DNA of 64,000 nt from Billgrantia gudaonensis (lineage in GTDB: Bacteria; Pseudomonadota; Gammaproteobacteria; Pseudomonadales; Halomonadaceae), in NCBI RefSeq assembly GCF_900100195.1, contig NZ_FNES01000005.1:166319-230318 (forward strand). Direction: 5' to 3'. Positions within the stretch are counted from its first letter, which is position 1. Each line of letters opens with the position of its first letter. The translations under genes and the position numbers were made by a program. Below, piece after piece: positions 20,542-30,190 of the stretch. Below the pieces are notes generated by a model. That model was not told the DNA's origin and did not search any database. It was given only the letters and a program-made list of their open reading frames with translations.

Positions 20542-21512
20542 TCCCCGTGATCGCCTTCGGCGAGGCCCTCGTCGACATGCTCTCCAGCCGCCTCGGCGAG
20601 ACGGCCGGCGATGTCCCGGAGACCTTCACCCCCTATGCCGGCGGCGCCCCGGCCAACGTCGCCGTGGCCTGCGCACGCCTGGGGGTGCCGAGTCGCTTCC
20701 TCGGCATGCTCGGCGAGGACCATTTCGGCGACTTCCTGGCTAGCGAGCTCGCCGCCCATGGCGTCGACGTCTCCGCCGTGCTGCGCACCCGGCAGGCTCG
20801 CACGGCCCTGGCATTCGTCTCCCGCGACGCCACCGGCGAGCGCACCTTCGACTTCTACCGCCCGCCGGCGGCCGACCTTCTCTACCGCCTGGAGCATCTG
20901 CCCGCCGGGGTCTTCGCCGAACCCGCCATCGTGCACTTCTGCACCAACAGCCTCACCGAGCCCGAGATCGCCGATACCACCCTGGCCATGGCCGAGATGG
21001 CACGCCGCGCCGGCTGCCTGATCAGCGTCGATGCCAACCTGCGCCATAACCTATGGGAGAGCGGTGCCGCCAACATCGGTCTGGTCACCCGGCTGCTGGA
21101 CGCTGCCGACCTGCTCAAGCTCTCAGCCGATGAGCTCGACTATCTGCGTGCCGACCATCCCCGCAACGCCTGGCTGGCCGAACGCCTGGCCGCCGGCGTC
21201 AAGGCAGCGGTGATCACTGACGGCCCAGGCGAGGTCAGGCTCCACACCGCACGCCTCGACGATCGGGTAACGCCACCGCAAGTGGACGCCGTGGACACCA
21301 CCGCCGGCGGCGACGCCTTCATCGGCGGGCTGCTGAGCGAACTCGCCAGTCGTTTCGGCAAATCGGGCATCGATGACGACTGGCACCGCGACGGCGCCTT
21401 CCTGACGCGCGCCGTGGACACCGCTTGTCGCTGCGGCGCCCATGCCGTGGCTCGGCCCGGTGCCTACGCTGCGCTGCCCGACAGCAACGACCTGGCCCAC
21501 CTGCGCCACTGA
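20538..21512 (+). CDS. Fructokinase (PfkB/ribokinase family)
   Basis: A 324-residue sugar kinase. Signature 1 is AGGAPANVAVACARLGV near residues 36-52, and signature 2 is DTTAGGDAFIGGLL near 255-268 with the catalytic Asp. The N-terminus VIAFGEALVDM is typical of bacterial fructokinases. It would make fructose 6-phosphate from fructose, which fits the polyol dehydrogenases encoded downstream. The ATG overlaps the mutarotase stop, so it is co-translated with the Entner-Doudoroff operon. Another PfkB substrate, such as 2-keto-3-deoxygluconate, cannot be excluded. Confidence 0.88.
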   Translation: MIPVIAFGEALVDMLSSRLGETAGDVPETFTPYAGGAPANVAVACARLGVPSRFLGMLGEDHFGDFLASELAAHGVDVSAVLRTRQARTALAFVSRDATGERTFDFYRPPAADLLYRLEHLPAGVFAEPAIVHFCTNSLTEPEIADTTLAMAEMARRAGCLISVDANLRHNLWESGAANIGLVTRLLDAADLLKLSADELDYLRADHPRNAWLAERLAAGVKAAVITDGPGEVRLHTARLDDRVTPPQVDAVDTTAGGDAFIGGLLSELASRFGKSGIDDDWHRDGAFLTRAVDTACRCGAHAVARPGAYAALPDSNDLAHLRH

Positions 21513-21528
21513 TTCCGGAGGTTCACGC

Positions 21529-22563
21529 ATGCCCTACCTGGCCGACCCCTCGCGCTACGAAGCCATGCACTACCGCCGCTGTGGATACAGCGGTCTGCAG
21601 TTGCCTGCCCTGTCGCTGGGGCTATGGCATTACTTCGGCGACGTCGACTCGCTCGACAACCAGCGACGACTGCTGCGCCGCGCCTTCGACCTGGGGATCA
21701 TCCACTTCGACCTGGCCAACAACTACGGCCCACCGCCGGGCAGTGCCGAACGCAATTTCGGGCGTCTGCTCGAGGAGGACTTCCGCCCCTACCGCGATGA
21801 GTTGATCATCTCGACCAAGGCCGGCTACCCCATGTGGCCGGGCCCCCACGGCCAGGGCGGCTCGCGCAAGTCGCTGCTGGCCAGCCTCGATCAGAGCCTG
21901 ACCCGCCTGGGGCTCGACTACGTGGACATCTTCTATTCCCACTGCGTGGACCCGGACACGCCACCGGAAGAGACTGCCGGGGCCCTGGCCAGCGCCGTGG
22001 CCCAGGGAAAGGCGCTCTACGTCGGCATCTCGTCCTACTCGGCCGAGCGTACCCGCGAGATCGTCGCACTGTTGCGCGAGCAGGGCGTGCGCTGCCTGAT
22101 ACACCAGCCCGCCTACAACCTCTTCAACCGTTGGGTGGAGGAGGCGTTGCTCGATACCCTGGATGCCGAGGGCATGGGCTGCATCGCCTTCACGCCCCTG
22201 GCCCAGGGCCTGCTCACCGACAAGTACCTCGATGGCGTTCCCGACGCGGCTCGCATCAACCAGCCCGGCGGAGGGTCGCTACGGCCCGAACACCTGAGCG
22301 AGGAAAACCTGGCGCGGGTTCGCGCCCTCAACGCCATCGCCGAGCGCCGCGGTCAGACCCTGGCCCAGATGGCGCTCGCCTGGCTGTTACGCGACGCTCG
22401 CGTGACCTCGGTGCTGATCGGCGCCAGCCGGGTCGCTCAGCTCGAGGACAACGTGGCAGCCCTCGACAATCTCGCCTTCAGTTCCGAAGAGCTCGCCGAG
22501 ATCGACCGTCACGCCGTGACCGACGCCGGTGTCAATCTGTGGGAGAAGTCCTCTCATCGCTGA
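21529..22563 (+). CDS. gpr: L-glyceraldehyde 3-phosphate reductase-type aldo/keto reductase (YghZ)
   Basis: A 344-residue aldo/keto reductase of the AKR14/Kv-beta-like group. The tract LANNYGPPPGSAERNFGRLL and DELIISTKAGYPMWPGP hold the catalytic Tyr and Lys and are close to E. coli YghZ/Gpr along their whole length. HQPAYNLFNRWV is also conserved. Gpr reduces L-glyceraldehyde 3-phosphate and methylglyoxal with NADPH. The ATG at 21529 follows CCGGAGG by 7 bases; a longer in-frame start inside fructokinase is rejected. As the last gene of the edd operon it may drain toxic triose or methylglyoxal made by high Entner-Doudoroff flux. Confidence 0.9.
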   Translation: MPYLADPSRYEAMHYRRCGYSGLQLPALSLGLWHYFGDVDSLDNQRRLLRRAFDLGIIHFDLANNYGPPPGSAERNFGRLLEEDFRPYRDELIISTKAGYPMWPGPHGQGGSRKSLLASLDQSLTRLGLDYVDIFYSHCVDPDTPPEETAGALASAVAQGKALYVGISSYSAERTREIVALLREQGVRCLIHQPAYNLFNRWVEEALLDTLDAEGMGCIAFTPLAQGLLTDKYLDGVPDAARINQPGGGSLRPEHLSEENLARVRALNAIAERRGQTLAQMALAWLLRDARVTSVLIGASRVAQLEDNVAALDNLAFSSEELAEIDRHAVTDAGVNLWEKSSHR

Positions 22564-22640
22564 ACGCCGGGACCCGCTGGCGATACGGTTCGCGATCCCA
22601 GCGCGTCTCGCTGGTCGCAGAGGGGGCGAAACCCGATGAC

Positions 22641-23594
22641 TCAGGCGCCCAGCCGCTCGGCGATTCGTGCTTCCAGGGTGCGCTGGTCCTCGTCGAAGCG
22701 CCGAATGCCCTCGGCCAGCTTGTCGTTGGCCATGGCGTCCTGGTTGTGGCCCCAGCGGAAGGCGGGCTCGTCGAGCGGCGCAGGACGCTCGCCGGCAGCG
22801 GGGATATCCACGGCCCGGGCGACCTCACCCTCCTCGGTGGCCAGTTGCTCGAGCAGTGCCGGTGAGAGAGTCAGCCGCGGGCAGCCGGCCAGCGCCAGCA
22901 CCTGACCGACGGTGCGGAAGCTCGCCCCCATCACCACGGTATCGTAGCCGCCCCGGCCGACCCGCTCGCAGACTCGCCGCACGAAGCGTACGCCCGGATC
23001 ATCCTCGGGGGCATAGTCGTGACCGGTTTCCTTCTTGTACCAGTCGGTGACCCGGCCGACGAAGGGCGACACCAGGAAGACCCCGGCATCGAAGCACGCC
23101 TGGGCCTGGGCCTCGCTGAACAGCAGGGTCAGATTGCACTGGATGCCTTCCTTTTCCAGGCGCTCCGCGGCACGGATCCCCTCCCAGGTAGAAGCGAGCT
23201 TGATCAGCACGCGGTCGCGGCCCAGGCCTCGCCGCTCGTAGAGCTCGATCAGCTCGTGAGCCTTGCGGATGCTGGCCTGGGTATCGAAGGAGAGCCGCGC
23301 GGCCACCTCGGTGGAGACCCTGCCGGGGATGCGCCTGGCGATCTCCACCCCCTTGGCCACGGCGAGGCGGTCGACGGCGTGCTCGACCCTCGCCTGCGGA
23401 TCGGCGATCTCGGCCTCGACGGCGGCGAGCTCCTCGTCGATCAGCGCCTGATAGCCCGACATGTCGAAGGCCTTGAGCAGCAGCGATGGATTGGTGGTAG
23501 CGTCATGTGGCCAGTAGCGCTCGATGGCATCCAGGTCGCCGGTATCGGCGACCACCAGGGAGAGAGTCTTCAGAGCATCGAGTCGTGTGGTCAT
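22641..23594 (-). CDS. tal: Transaldolase
   Basis: A 317-residue class I transaldolase of the TalB type. The Schiff-base Lys132 lies in VLIKLASTWEGI, at the same number as in E. coli TalB, and DATTNPSLLLKAF is the N-terminal signature. It exchanges dihydroxyacetone units between the pentose phosphate pathway and glycolysis. It follows the xylulokinase gene by 21 bp on the same strand, so xylulose 5-phosphate made by the polyol locus can be processed together. Confidence 0.97.
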   Translation of the reverse strand: MTTRLDALKTLSLVVADTGDLDAIERYWPHDATTNPSLLLKAFDMSGYQALIDEELAAVEAEIADPQARVEHAVDRLAVAKGVEIARRIPGRVSTEVAARLSFDTQASIRKAHELIELYERRGLGRDRVLIKLASTWEGIRAAERLEKEGIQCNLTLLFSEAQAQACFDAGVFLVSPFVGRVTDWYKKETGHDYAPEDDPGVRFVRRVCERVGRGGYDTVVMGASFRTVGQVLALAGCPRLTLSPALLEQLATEEGEVARAVDIPAAGERPAPLDEPAFRWGHNQDAMANDKLAEGIRRFDEDQRTLEARIAERLGA

Positions 23595-23615
23595 GCGGTT
23601 CCTCCCGATGAGGTT

Positions 23616-25094
23616 TCAGTGAATTCCGTGGCGTTCGGCCAGTCGATGGCGATAGCGGGCGTAGATCTCGCGGTAGGCGGCGACGCTGGCCGGCTCGGGC
23701 TCGGCCCGCGAGGCTTCGTCGAGGTGCACCAGCCGAGCGCAGAGGTCGGCCAGTTCTCCGCCACGGTGGCACCAGGCGGCCTGCAGGGCGGCGCCCAGGG
23801 CCGCGGCGTCGGCGATCTCGGGACAGATCACCCGGCTGCCAGTGACGTCGGCGACCATCTGCCGCCACACCGGACTGCGCGAGCCGCCGCCTATCAGGCG
23901 GATCTCGTGCACCCCCTCGGCGAGATGGCCGAACTGATCCAGGCCGTAACGCAGGCCCAGGGTGGCGCCCTCCACCACCGCCCGGCACAGGTTGGCCGGG
24001 GTGGTGTTGACGCTGGTCAGGCCGTCGAGGCTGGCATTGGCCTCGGGCAGCATGGGCACCCGCTCGCCGTTGAAGAAGGGCAACAGTGTCACGCCCTCGG
24101 CGCCGATGGGCGCGGCGGCCACCCGCTCGCCGAAGCTCTCCAGGTCGAGGCCGAACAGTTCGCGGATGCGCGTGGTCGCCGAGGTGACGTTCATGGTGCA
24201 GACCAGCGGCAACCAGCCGCCGTGGCTGGCGCAGAAGTTGGCCACCATGGCGCTGTCGGCCACCACCGGCTCGGGGGAGTGGGCGCAGATGGTGCCCGAA
24301 GTACCGAGACTCAGGGTCACCAGGCCCGGACGGATGTTGCCGGTGCCGATGGCGCCAAGCATGTTGTCGCCTCCCCCACTGGAAACCAGCACGCCGTCGC
24401 TCAACCCCAGTTCGCGGGCCAGCTCGGGGCGAACGATGCCGGCCGGTTCGTGGGATTCGATCAGACGCGGCAGCACCCGTTCGGGGTCGAGCTCCGGGGC
24501 GATCTCGGCCAGGACGTCGTGGCGCCAACGTTGGGCACGGGTGTCGAAGTAGCCGGTGCCGGAGGCGTCTCCCGCCTCGGCCACCCGCTCGCCGGTGAGC
24601 CAGAAGTTGAGGTAGTCGTGGGGCAGCAGCAGGCTTTCGATGCGCTCGTAGGCCTCGGGCCGGGCATCGCGCAGCCAGGCGATCTTGGAGGCGGTGTATC
24701 CCGTCTGCAGCACCAGGCCGAGCCGGTCGAGGCAGCCCGCCTCGCCACCCAGGCGCTGGATCAGCTCGGCGTTCCAGGCGGCGGTTTCGGTGTCGCACCA
24801 CAGCTTGGCCGGGTGCACCGGCTGGCCGGATTCGTCCAGGGCCACCAGGCCGTGCTGCTGGCCGGATACGCCGATGGCGCGAATCGCCCGGGGGTCGATG
24901 CCGGTCGTCGCCAGCATCGCTTCGAAGGCGCCGCGCAGCGCTGCGATCCACTCCCCGGGATCCTGCTCGCGGCGACCGCCCTCTCCTTCGTCCAGGCGGT
25001 GCGGCCGGCTCGCCTCACCGAGCACCCGGGCATCGTCGACATCGACCAGAACCACCTTGGTGCTCTGGGTGCCGCAATCCACCCCGACGTACAT
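23616..25094 (-). CDS. xylB: Xylulokinase
   Basis: A 492-residue FGGY-family kinase. The N-terminal VGVDCGTQSTKVVLVD is the phosphate-1 loop, and ASGTGYFD, SSGGGDNMLGAIGTG and LIGGGSRSPVWRQMVADV are family segments; SGQQHGLV is typical of xylulokinases. It makes D-xylulose 5-phosphate, here probably from xylulose formed by polyol dehydrogenases acting on arabitol or xylitol. Its start shares a base with the mannitol dehydrogenase stop, showing tight operon coupling. Confidence 0.94.
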   Translation of the reverse strand: MYVGVDCGTQSTKVVLVDVDDARVLGEASRPHRLDEGEGGRREQDPGEWIAALRGAFEAMLATTGIDPRAIRAIGVSGQQHGLVALDESGQPVHPAKLWCDTETAAWNAELIQRLGGEAGCLDRLGLVLQTGYTASKIAWLRDARPEAYERIESLLLPHDYLNFWLTGERVAEAGDASGTGYFDTRAQRWRHDVLAEIAPELDPERVLPRLIESHEPAGIVRPELARELGLSDGVLVSSGGGDNMLGAIGTGNIRPGLVTLSLGTSGTICAHSPEPVVADSAMVANFCASHGGWLPLVCTMNVTSATTRIRELFGLDLESFGERVAAAPIGAEGVTLLPFFNGERVPMLPEANASLDGLTSVNTTPANLCRAVVEGATLGLRYGLDQFGHLAEGVHEIRLIGGGSRSPVWRQMVADVTGSRVICPEIADAAALGAALQAAWCHRGGELADLCARLVHLDEASRAEPEPASVAAYREIYARYRHRLAERHGIH

Positions 25095-26581
25095 CAGGCC
25101 TCTCCTCGTGTCGTCATCAGTGACTCCAGTGTGGCACGGCTGCCGCCTTCGTGAAGCGCGTTCAGGGCCGACAGATAGGCCTCGCGAAAGCGCGGGTCCT
25201 CGCCCAGGTCGCCGAACAGCTCGCGGTTCTCGATGAACGCCGTCGGCCGAGTGCGATTCTCGGCGGCGATCGCCATCAGCTCTTCCTTGAGACGATCCAC
25301 CACCGCGATGGGTTCGCCGCGCTCATCCTCGCCCTCGGCATAGCGCGCCCAGCTGGCCACCACCGCCGCGCTGCGCCGGATCTCGCCGCCCCGGGCCAAC
25401 TGCTCGCGAATCACCGGTAGCAGCCACTTGGGAATGCGATCCGAACTCTCGGCACAGAGCCGCGCCAGGGAGTCCTTCACCTCGGGATTGGCGAAGCGCT
25501 CGATCAGGGTGAGGCGGTACTCTTCCAGGTCGATGCCCGGCACCGGGGCCAGGGTCGGTGACCCCTCGCAGCGCATGTAATCGAGCAGGAAGTCGACGAA
25601 CAGCGGGTCCCGGCACACCTCGTGAGCGTAGCGGTAGCCGGCGAGATAGCCGAAGTAGGCCAGCGCCTGGTGGCTGGCATTGAGCAGGCGCAGCTTCATC
25701 AGCTCGTAGGGCACCACGTCGTCCACCAGCTGCACACCGACCGCCTCCAGCGGCGGGCGGCCGGCGACGAAGCGATCCTCCAGCACCCACTGGGTGAAGG
25801 GCTCGCAGACCACCGGCCAGGCGTCCTCGACGGCGAAGCGTTCGCTCAACTCGGCGATGTCAGACTCGGCGGTCACCGGGGTGATGCGGTCCACCATGGC
25901 GTTGGGAAAGGCCACCGAGGCGTCGATCCAGTCGGCGAGCGCCGGATCCCGGGCCCGGGCATAGGCGGTGAAAGTCTCCTTCGCCACCTCGCCGTTGCCC
26001 TGGATGTTGTCGCAGGACATCACCGTGAAGGGCGGGATGCCGCGCTGGCGGCGCTTCGCCAGCCCCTCGACGATCAGACCGAAGCTCGTCTTCGGTGCTT
26101 CGGGATGGTCCAGGTCGTGACGGATGTCGGGGTTGGCCAGGTCGAACTCGCCGGAGACCGGATGGAAGTTGTAGCCGCCCTCGGTGACGGTCAGCGAGAC
26201 GATGCGGATCGCCGGATCGGCGAGGCGCTCCACCACCGCTGCCGGATCGTCGGGGGCGAAGAGGTAATCCACCAGGCTGCCGATGACTCGCGGCTCGCGG
26301 CGGCCGTCGGGATGCTTGATCACCAGGGTGTAGAGGTGGTCCTGGGCGGCCAGGGCTTCGCGCATGCGGCGGTCCCCGGGCATCACCCCGACGCCGACGA
26401 TGCCCCAATCGAGCGCCTCTCCGCGATTCATCAGCGCATCCAGATACATGGCCTGGTGGGCACGATGGAAGCCGCCGACCCCGAAGTGGAAGACGCCCGG
26501 GGTGACGGCGTCGCGATCGTAATCGGGCGTGGCGACCTCGGGAGGCAGCCGCCCCAGATTGGCGTTGTTGAGTCGGGTCAT
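25094..26581 (-). CDS. mtlK: Mannitol 2-dehydrogenase (long-chain polyol dehydrogenase)
   Basis: A 495-residue polyol-specific long-chain dehydrogenase. FHFGVGGFHRAHQAMYLD is the N-terminal NAD-binding region and MKLRLLNASHQALAYFG contains the family active-site pattern KxxxxNxxH. SCDNIQGNG is also conserved. It oxidises mannitol to fructose and, in related enzymes, arabitol to xylulose. This fits the adjacent xylulokinase and the fructokinase encoded in the edd operon. The order matches the smo/mtl clusters of alphaproteobacteria. Confidence 0.94.
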   Translation of the reverse strand: MTRLNNANLGRLPPEVATPDYDRDAVTPGVFHFGVGGFHRAHQAMYLDALMNRGEALDWGIVGVGVMPGDRRMREALAAQDHLYTLVIKHPDGRREPRVIGSLVDYLFAPDDPAAVVERLADPAIRIVSLTVTEGGYNFHPVSGEFDLANPDIRHDLDHPEAPKTSFGLIVEGLAKRRQRGIPPFTVMSCDNIQGNGEVAKETFTAYARARDPALADWIDASVAFPNAMVDRITPVTAESDIAELSERFAVEDAWPVVCEPFTQWVLEDRFVAGRPPLEAVGVQLVDDVVPYELMKLRLLNASHQALAYFGYLAGYRYAHEVCRDPLFVDFLLDYMRCEGSPTLAPVPGIDLEEYRLTLIERFANPEVKDSLARLCAESSDRIPKWLLPVIREQLARGGEIRRSAAVVASWARYAEGEDERGEPIAVVDRLKEELMAIAAENRTRPTAFIENRELFGDLGEDPRFREAYLSALNALHEGGSRATLESLMTTRGEA

Positions 26582-26629
26582 TGAGTGTCTCCTGCCGCTC
26601 CTGGTGTAAACATCGTGTGGGCGTGCGGC

Positions 26630-27262
26630 TCAGTCGCTCGCTGCCCAATGCAGGTCGGCGGCCACCGAGGCCGCCTTGATCAGCCGGGCATTGAGCATGT
26701 CCTTGTGGCGGGTGCGCTCGAGAGCGCCGGCCTGGTCCTGGCCCATCTCTCTCCAGCGCTGGATGAGACGCGCCTCTAGCAGCTCGTCGGGCACATCGAG
26801 GAACAGCGTCATGTCGAACAGCGGGCGCAGGGCCGGCCAGGGGCCCTCGTCGAGCAGCAAATAGTTGCCCTCGACGATGACGATGCGATGCTCGAGGGTG
26901 ATCAGCCGGCCGCCGGCCCGGGCCAGGTCCAGGGGTCGATCGAACACCGGTACGGCGACGCTGCGATCGGTGCGACGGATGCGCTCCAGGTCTTGCCTGA
27001 GCCCATCGCAGTCGAAGGTCTGCGGTGCGCCCTTGACGGGAATCAGGCCCTGGGGCTCGAGCACGGCGTTGTCATAGTGGTAGCCATCCATCGGCACCAC
27101 CGCGGCGCAGCCGGCCCGGCGGGCGTTGAGCTCGCGGCACAACCAACCCGATAGGAAGGACTTGCCGGCGGCGGGCGGCCCCGCCAGCGCCACGATGAAG
27201 CGACGCCGATTCTCGGCGGCTTCCAGCAGGTGCACCGCCATGTCATGAATGTTCGGATTCAT
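26630..27262 (-). CDS. P-loop kinase of the uridine kinase/phosphoribulokinase-like family (FrcK-like)
   Basis: A 210-residue ATPase with Walker A GPPAAGKS (residues ~28-35), VVPMDGYHYDNAVL as the substrate loop, and VIVEGNYLLLDEGPW as the Walker B-like strand. Similar proteins, called FrcK or nucleoside/nucleotide kinase family, accompany sugar and polyol ABC importers in alpha- and gammaproteobacteria. The phosphorylated substrate is uncertain. The ATG at 27262 is chosen because the frame upstream runs into a non-coding structured element. Confidence 0.8.
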   Translation of the reverse strand: MNPNIHDMAVHLLEAAENRRRFIVALAGPPAAGKSFLSGWLCRELNARRAGCAAVVPMDGYHYDNAVLEPQGLIPVKGAPQTFDCDGLRQDLERIRRTDRSVAVPVFDRPLDLARAGGRLITLEHRIVIVEGNYLLLDEGPWPALRPLFDMTLFLDVPDELLEARLIQRWREMGQDQAGALERTRHKDMLNARLIKAASVAADLHWAASD

Positions 27263-27278
27263 CGTTGTTCTCGCCTGG

Positions 27279-27418
27279 TAAAAAATCGCCGAGCGAAATG
27301 AAGCGCAAGGCGCACGGAGCACAGGAACCGGAGCATATGGGGTATATGTGAGGATTCCGACCGGGCTGGCGCACCAGCACCGCGCAGCGCAGCGATTCGC
27401 TCGCGCAGGCATTTTTCA
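27279..27418. repeat. Structured intergenic element bounded by imperfect inverted repeats
   Basis: The left end TAAAAAATCGCCGAGCGAA (27279-27297) is matched in inverse by TTCGCTCG...GGCATTTTTCA (27396-27418). The right end includes the SDR stop codon. The middle holds CATAT-GGGGT-ATATG inside a GGAA/TTCC pair, and several GCGC-rich pairings. The reading frame through it does not resemble either neighbour. It resembles dispersed intergenic sequences I recall from other gammaproteobacteria, but copy number must be checked. Confidence 0.5.
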
Positions 27419-28204
27419 GCTCATCCAGTTGCCGCCGTCGACGTTGAGGGTCTGGGCGACCACGTACTCGCTGTCGTCGCTGGCCAAGAAGACCGCCGGG
27501 CCGGCGTAGTCTTCCGGTCGCCCCATGCGCCCGTAAGGCACCGCCTCGCCCACCAGGCGCTTCTTCTCGCCCAAGGGCCGCTTCTCGTAGCGGGCGAAGA
27601 GGGCATCCACCTCGCCCCACATGGGGGTATCCACCACCCCCGGGGCGATGCCGTTGACACGGATGCCGTACTGGATCAGGTCCAGAGCGCAGGACTGGGT
27701 CAGGCTGATCACTGCCGCCTTGGTGGCGCAATAGGTGCTCACCAGCGGCTCGCCGCGGCGACCCGCCTGGGAGGCCATGTTGATGATCCTGCCGCCCTGG
27801 GCTCGCTCCACCATGGCCTTGGCGACGGCCTGAAGGGTGAAGAACAGGCCCTTGACGTTGACGGCGAACTGCGCGTCGTAGCTCGCCTCGGTCACCTCAA
27901 GTACCGGAGCCATGTCGAAGACGGCTGCGTTGTTGACCAGGATGTCGATGCCGCCGAAACGCTCGCCCACGCTTGCCACCATGGCGTCGATGGACCGACG
28001 GTCGCAGACGTCCAGGCGCGTGCCCATCAGACGCGAGGCGTCGCACCCCTCGATTTCCAGCGTGGCCAAGGCCTCGTCGATGGCGCTGCGATCGATGTCG
28101 GCGATGACCACCGAGGCACCTTCCTCCAGATAGGTTCGGCAGATGGCCAGGCCGATGCCGCGGGCACCGCCGGTGACGATGGCTATCCGATCTAGCAGTT
28201 TCAT
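27416..28204 (-). CDS. SDR-family sorbitol (L-iditol) 2-dehydrogenase
   Basis: A 262-residue classical short-chain dehydrogenase. The TGGARGIG loop (residues ~11-18) binds NAD, ILVNNAAVFD is the NNAG-type motif, and STYCATKAAV holds the catalytic Tyr and Lys of YxxxK. The C-terminus ends in NVDGGNWMS. Length and context match SmoS of Rhodobacter and Rhizobium, which oxidises sorbitol to fructose and galactitol to tagatose. The ATG at 28204 is chosen from the family N-terminus LLDRIAIVTGG. The stop codon falls inside the bounded element at 27279-27418. Confidence 0.88.
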   Translation of the reverse strand: MKLLDRIAIVTGGARGIGLAICRTYLEEGASVVIADIDRSAIDEALATLEIEGCDASRLMGTRLDVCDRRSIDAMVASVGERFGGIDILVNNAAVFDMAPVLEVTEASYDAQFAVNVKGLFFTLQAVAKAMVERAQGGRIINMASQAGRRGEPLVSTYCATKAAVISLTQSCALDLIQYGIRVNGIAPGVVDTPMWGEVDALFARYEKRPLGEKKRLVGEAVPYGRMGRPEDYAGPAVFLASDDSEYVVAQTLNVDGGNWMS

Positions 28205-28248
28205 GAGTCGTATCTCGCAATGCGGGGTGGGTGACAAGGGCGCTGGGT

Positions 28249-28923
28249 TCAGGCCTGCGGTCGTCGGTTCCACGCTTTCACCAGTGGCTCGAGATCCTGC
28301 ATGCGCTCGATGACCCGCCAGGCACCGGCTTCCTGTAGACGCTCCGCCTGCCCCGGCTGCACATGGCTGGCACCGGTGAAGCCGATCACCGTCATGCCGG
28401 CAGCGTGAGCAGCGGTGACCCCGGAGACGCTGTCCTCGACCACCAGGCAGTTCATCGGCGTGGTCCCCAGCATCTCGGCGGCCAGCCGGTAGAGGGCGGA
28501 ATCCGGCTTGGGTCGGGCCACCTGCTCGGCGGTGAAGATCGGCGCCCCGTCGAGCCGGGCATCCAGCCCGGTCGTGGCCAGCGATGCCAGTACTCGTCGA
28601 CGTCGACTGTTGGAAACCACCGCCTTGGGCAGATCGATGGCGGCGATCGCCTCGGCCACTCCTGGTATCGCCTGCAGCTCCCGGGCCAGCCTCGCCTCGA
28701 TGGTGTCGTCCACTCGCTCGCTGGCTGCCGGGGGCAGGCAATGCACGCTAAGACCCTCCAGGTGGCACAGGATATCGGCGGTGGTCATGCCCAGCGCCTG
28801 GCTGAGCACGGTGTCGGCATCCAGGTCCGGCAGCCACTCGCCGAGCAGTGTCACCAGGGTCGCCTCGGCGATCGCTTCGCTGTCCACCAGCACGCCGTCA
28901 CAATCGAAGATCAGGGTCTCCAT
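28249..28923 (-). CDS. HAD-superfamily phosphatase (beta-phosphoglucomutase-like)
   Basis: A 224-residue HAD hydrolase, subfamily IA. Motif I is FDCDGVLVDSE (residues ~6-16), motif II is VVSNS, and motif III/IV is RPKPDSALY...CLVVEDSVSG. The alpha-helical cap follows motif I. Such phosphatases are found in alphaproteobacterial polyol clusters and may dephosphorylate toxic or non-metabolisable sugar phosphates. The substrate is not predictable. It is the gene after smoK in the same direction. Confidence 0.85.
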   Translation of the reverse strand: METLIFDCDGVLVDSEAIAEATLVTLLGEWLPDLDADTVLSQALGMTTADILCHLEGLSVHCLPPAASERVDDTIEARLARELQAIPGVAEAIAAIDLPKAVVSNSRRRRVLASLATTGLDARLDGAPIFTAEQVARPKPDSALYRLAAEMLGTTPMNCLVVEDSVSGVTAAHAAGMTVIGFTGASHVQPGQAERLQEAGAWRVIERMQDLEPLVKAWNRRPQA

Positions 28924-28932
28924 GGGCTCCCC

Positions 28933-30081
<1,149 letters not shown>

Positions 30082-30096
30082 GCGAAAACTCCCGGA

Positions 30097-30172
30097 TTAC
30101 TTGACGGCGCCGAAGGCCAAGCCGCGCACCATCTGTTTTGTGGTCGGCGAAAGCGCCAGCCGAAGACCAGTG
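30097..30172 (-). pseudogene. Decayed duplicate of a polyol permease 3' end
   Basis: On the minus strand, 14 bases before smoK, the sequence reads KQMVRGLAFGAVK then TAA. The intact permease upstream ends KQMVRGLTFGAVK then TAG. Just upstream of this the remnant still encodes VFGW, but the following bases are changed and the frame is broken. It has its own stop and is followed by the smoK ribosome site. This looks like what remains of a second or ancestral permease gene after tandem duplication and deletion. Confidence 0.7.
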
Positions 30173-30190
30173 TTCGGCATCGTCGAAAGC

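Noticed and set aside
23019..25154. A 711-codon open frame opposite tal and xylB
   Set aside because: Crosses two well-supported genes on the other strand and has no family features.
27263..27415. A coding continuation through the gap between the SDR and kinase genes
   Set aside because: The frame gives a Cys/Pro-rich peptide unrelated to either neighbour, and the DNA is better explained by inverted repeats.
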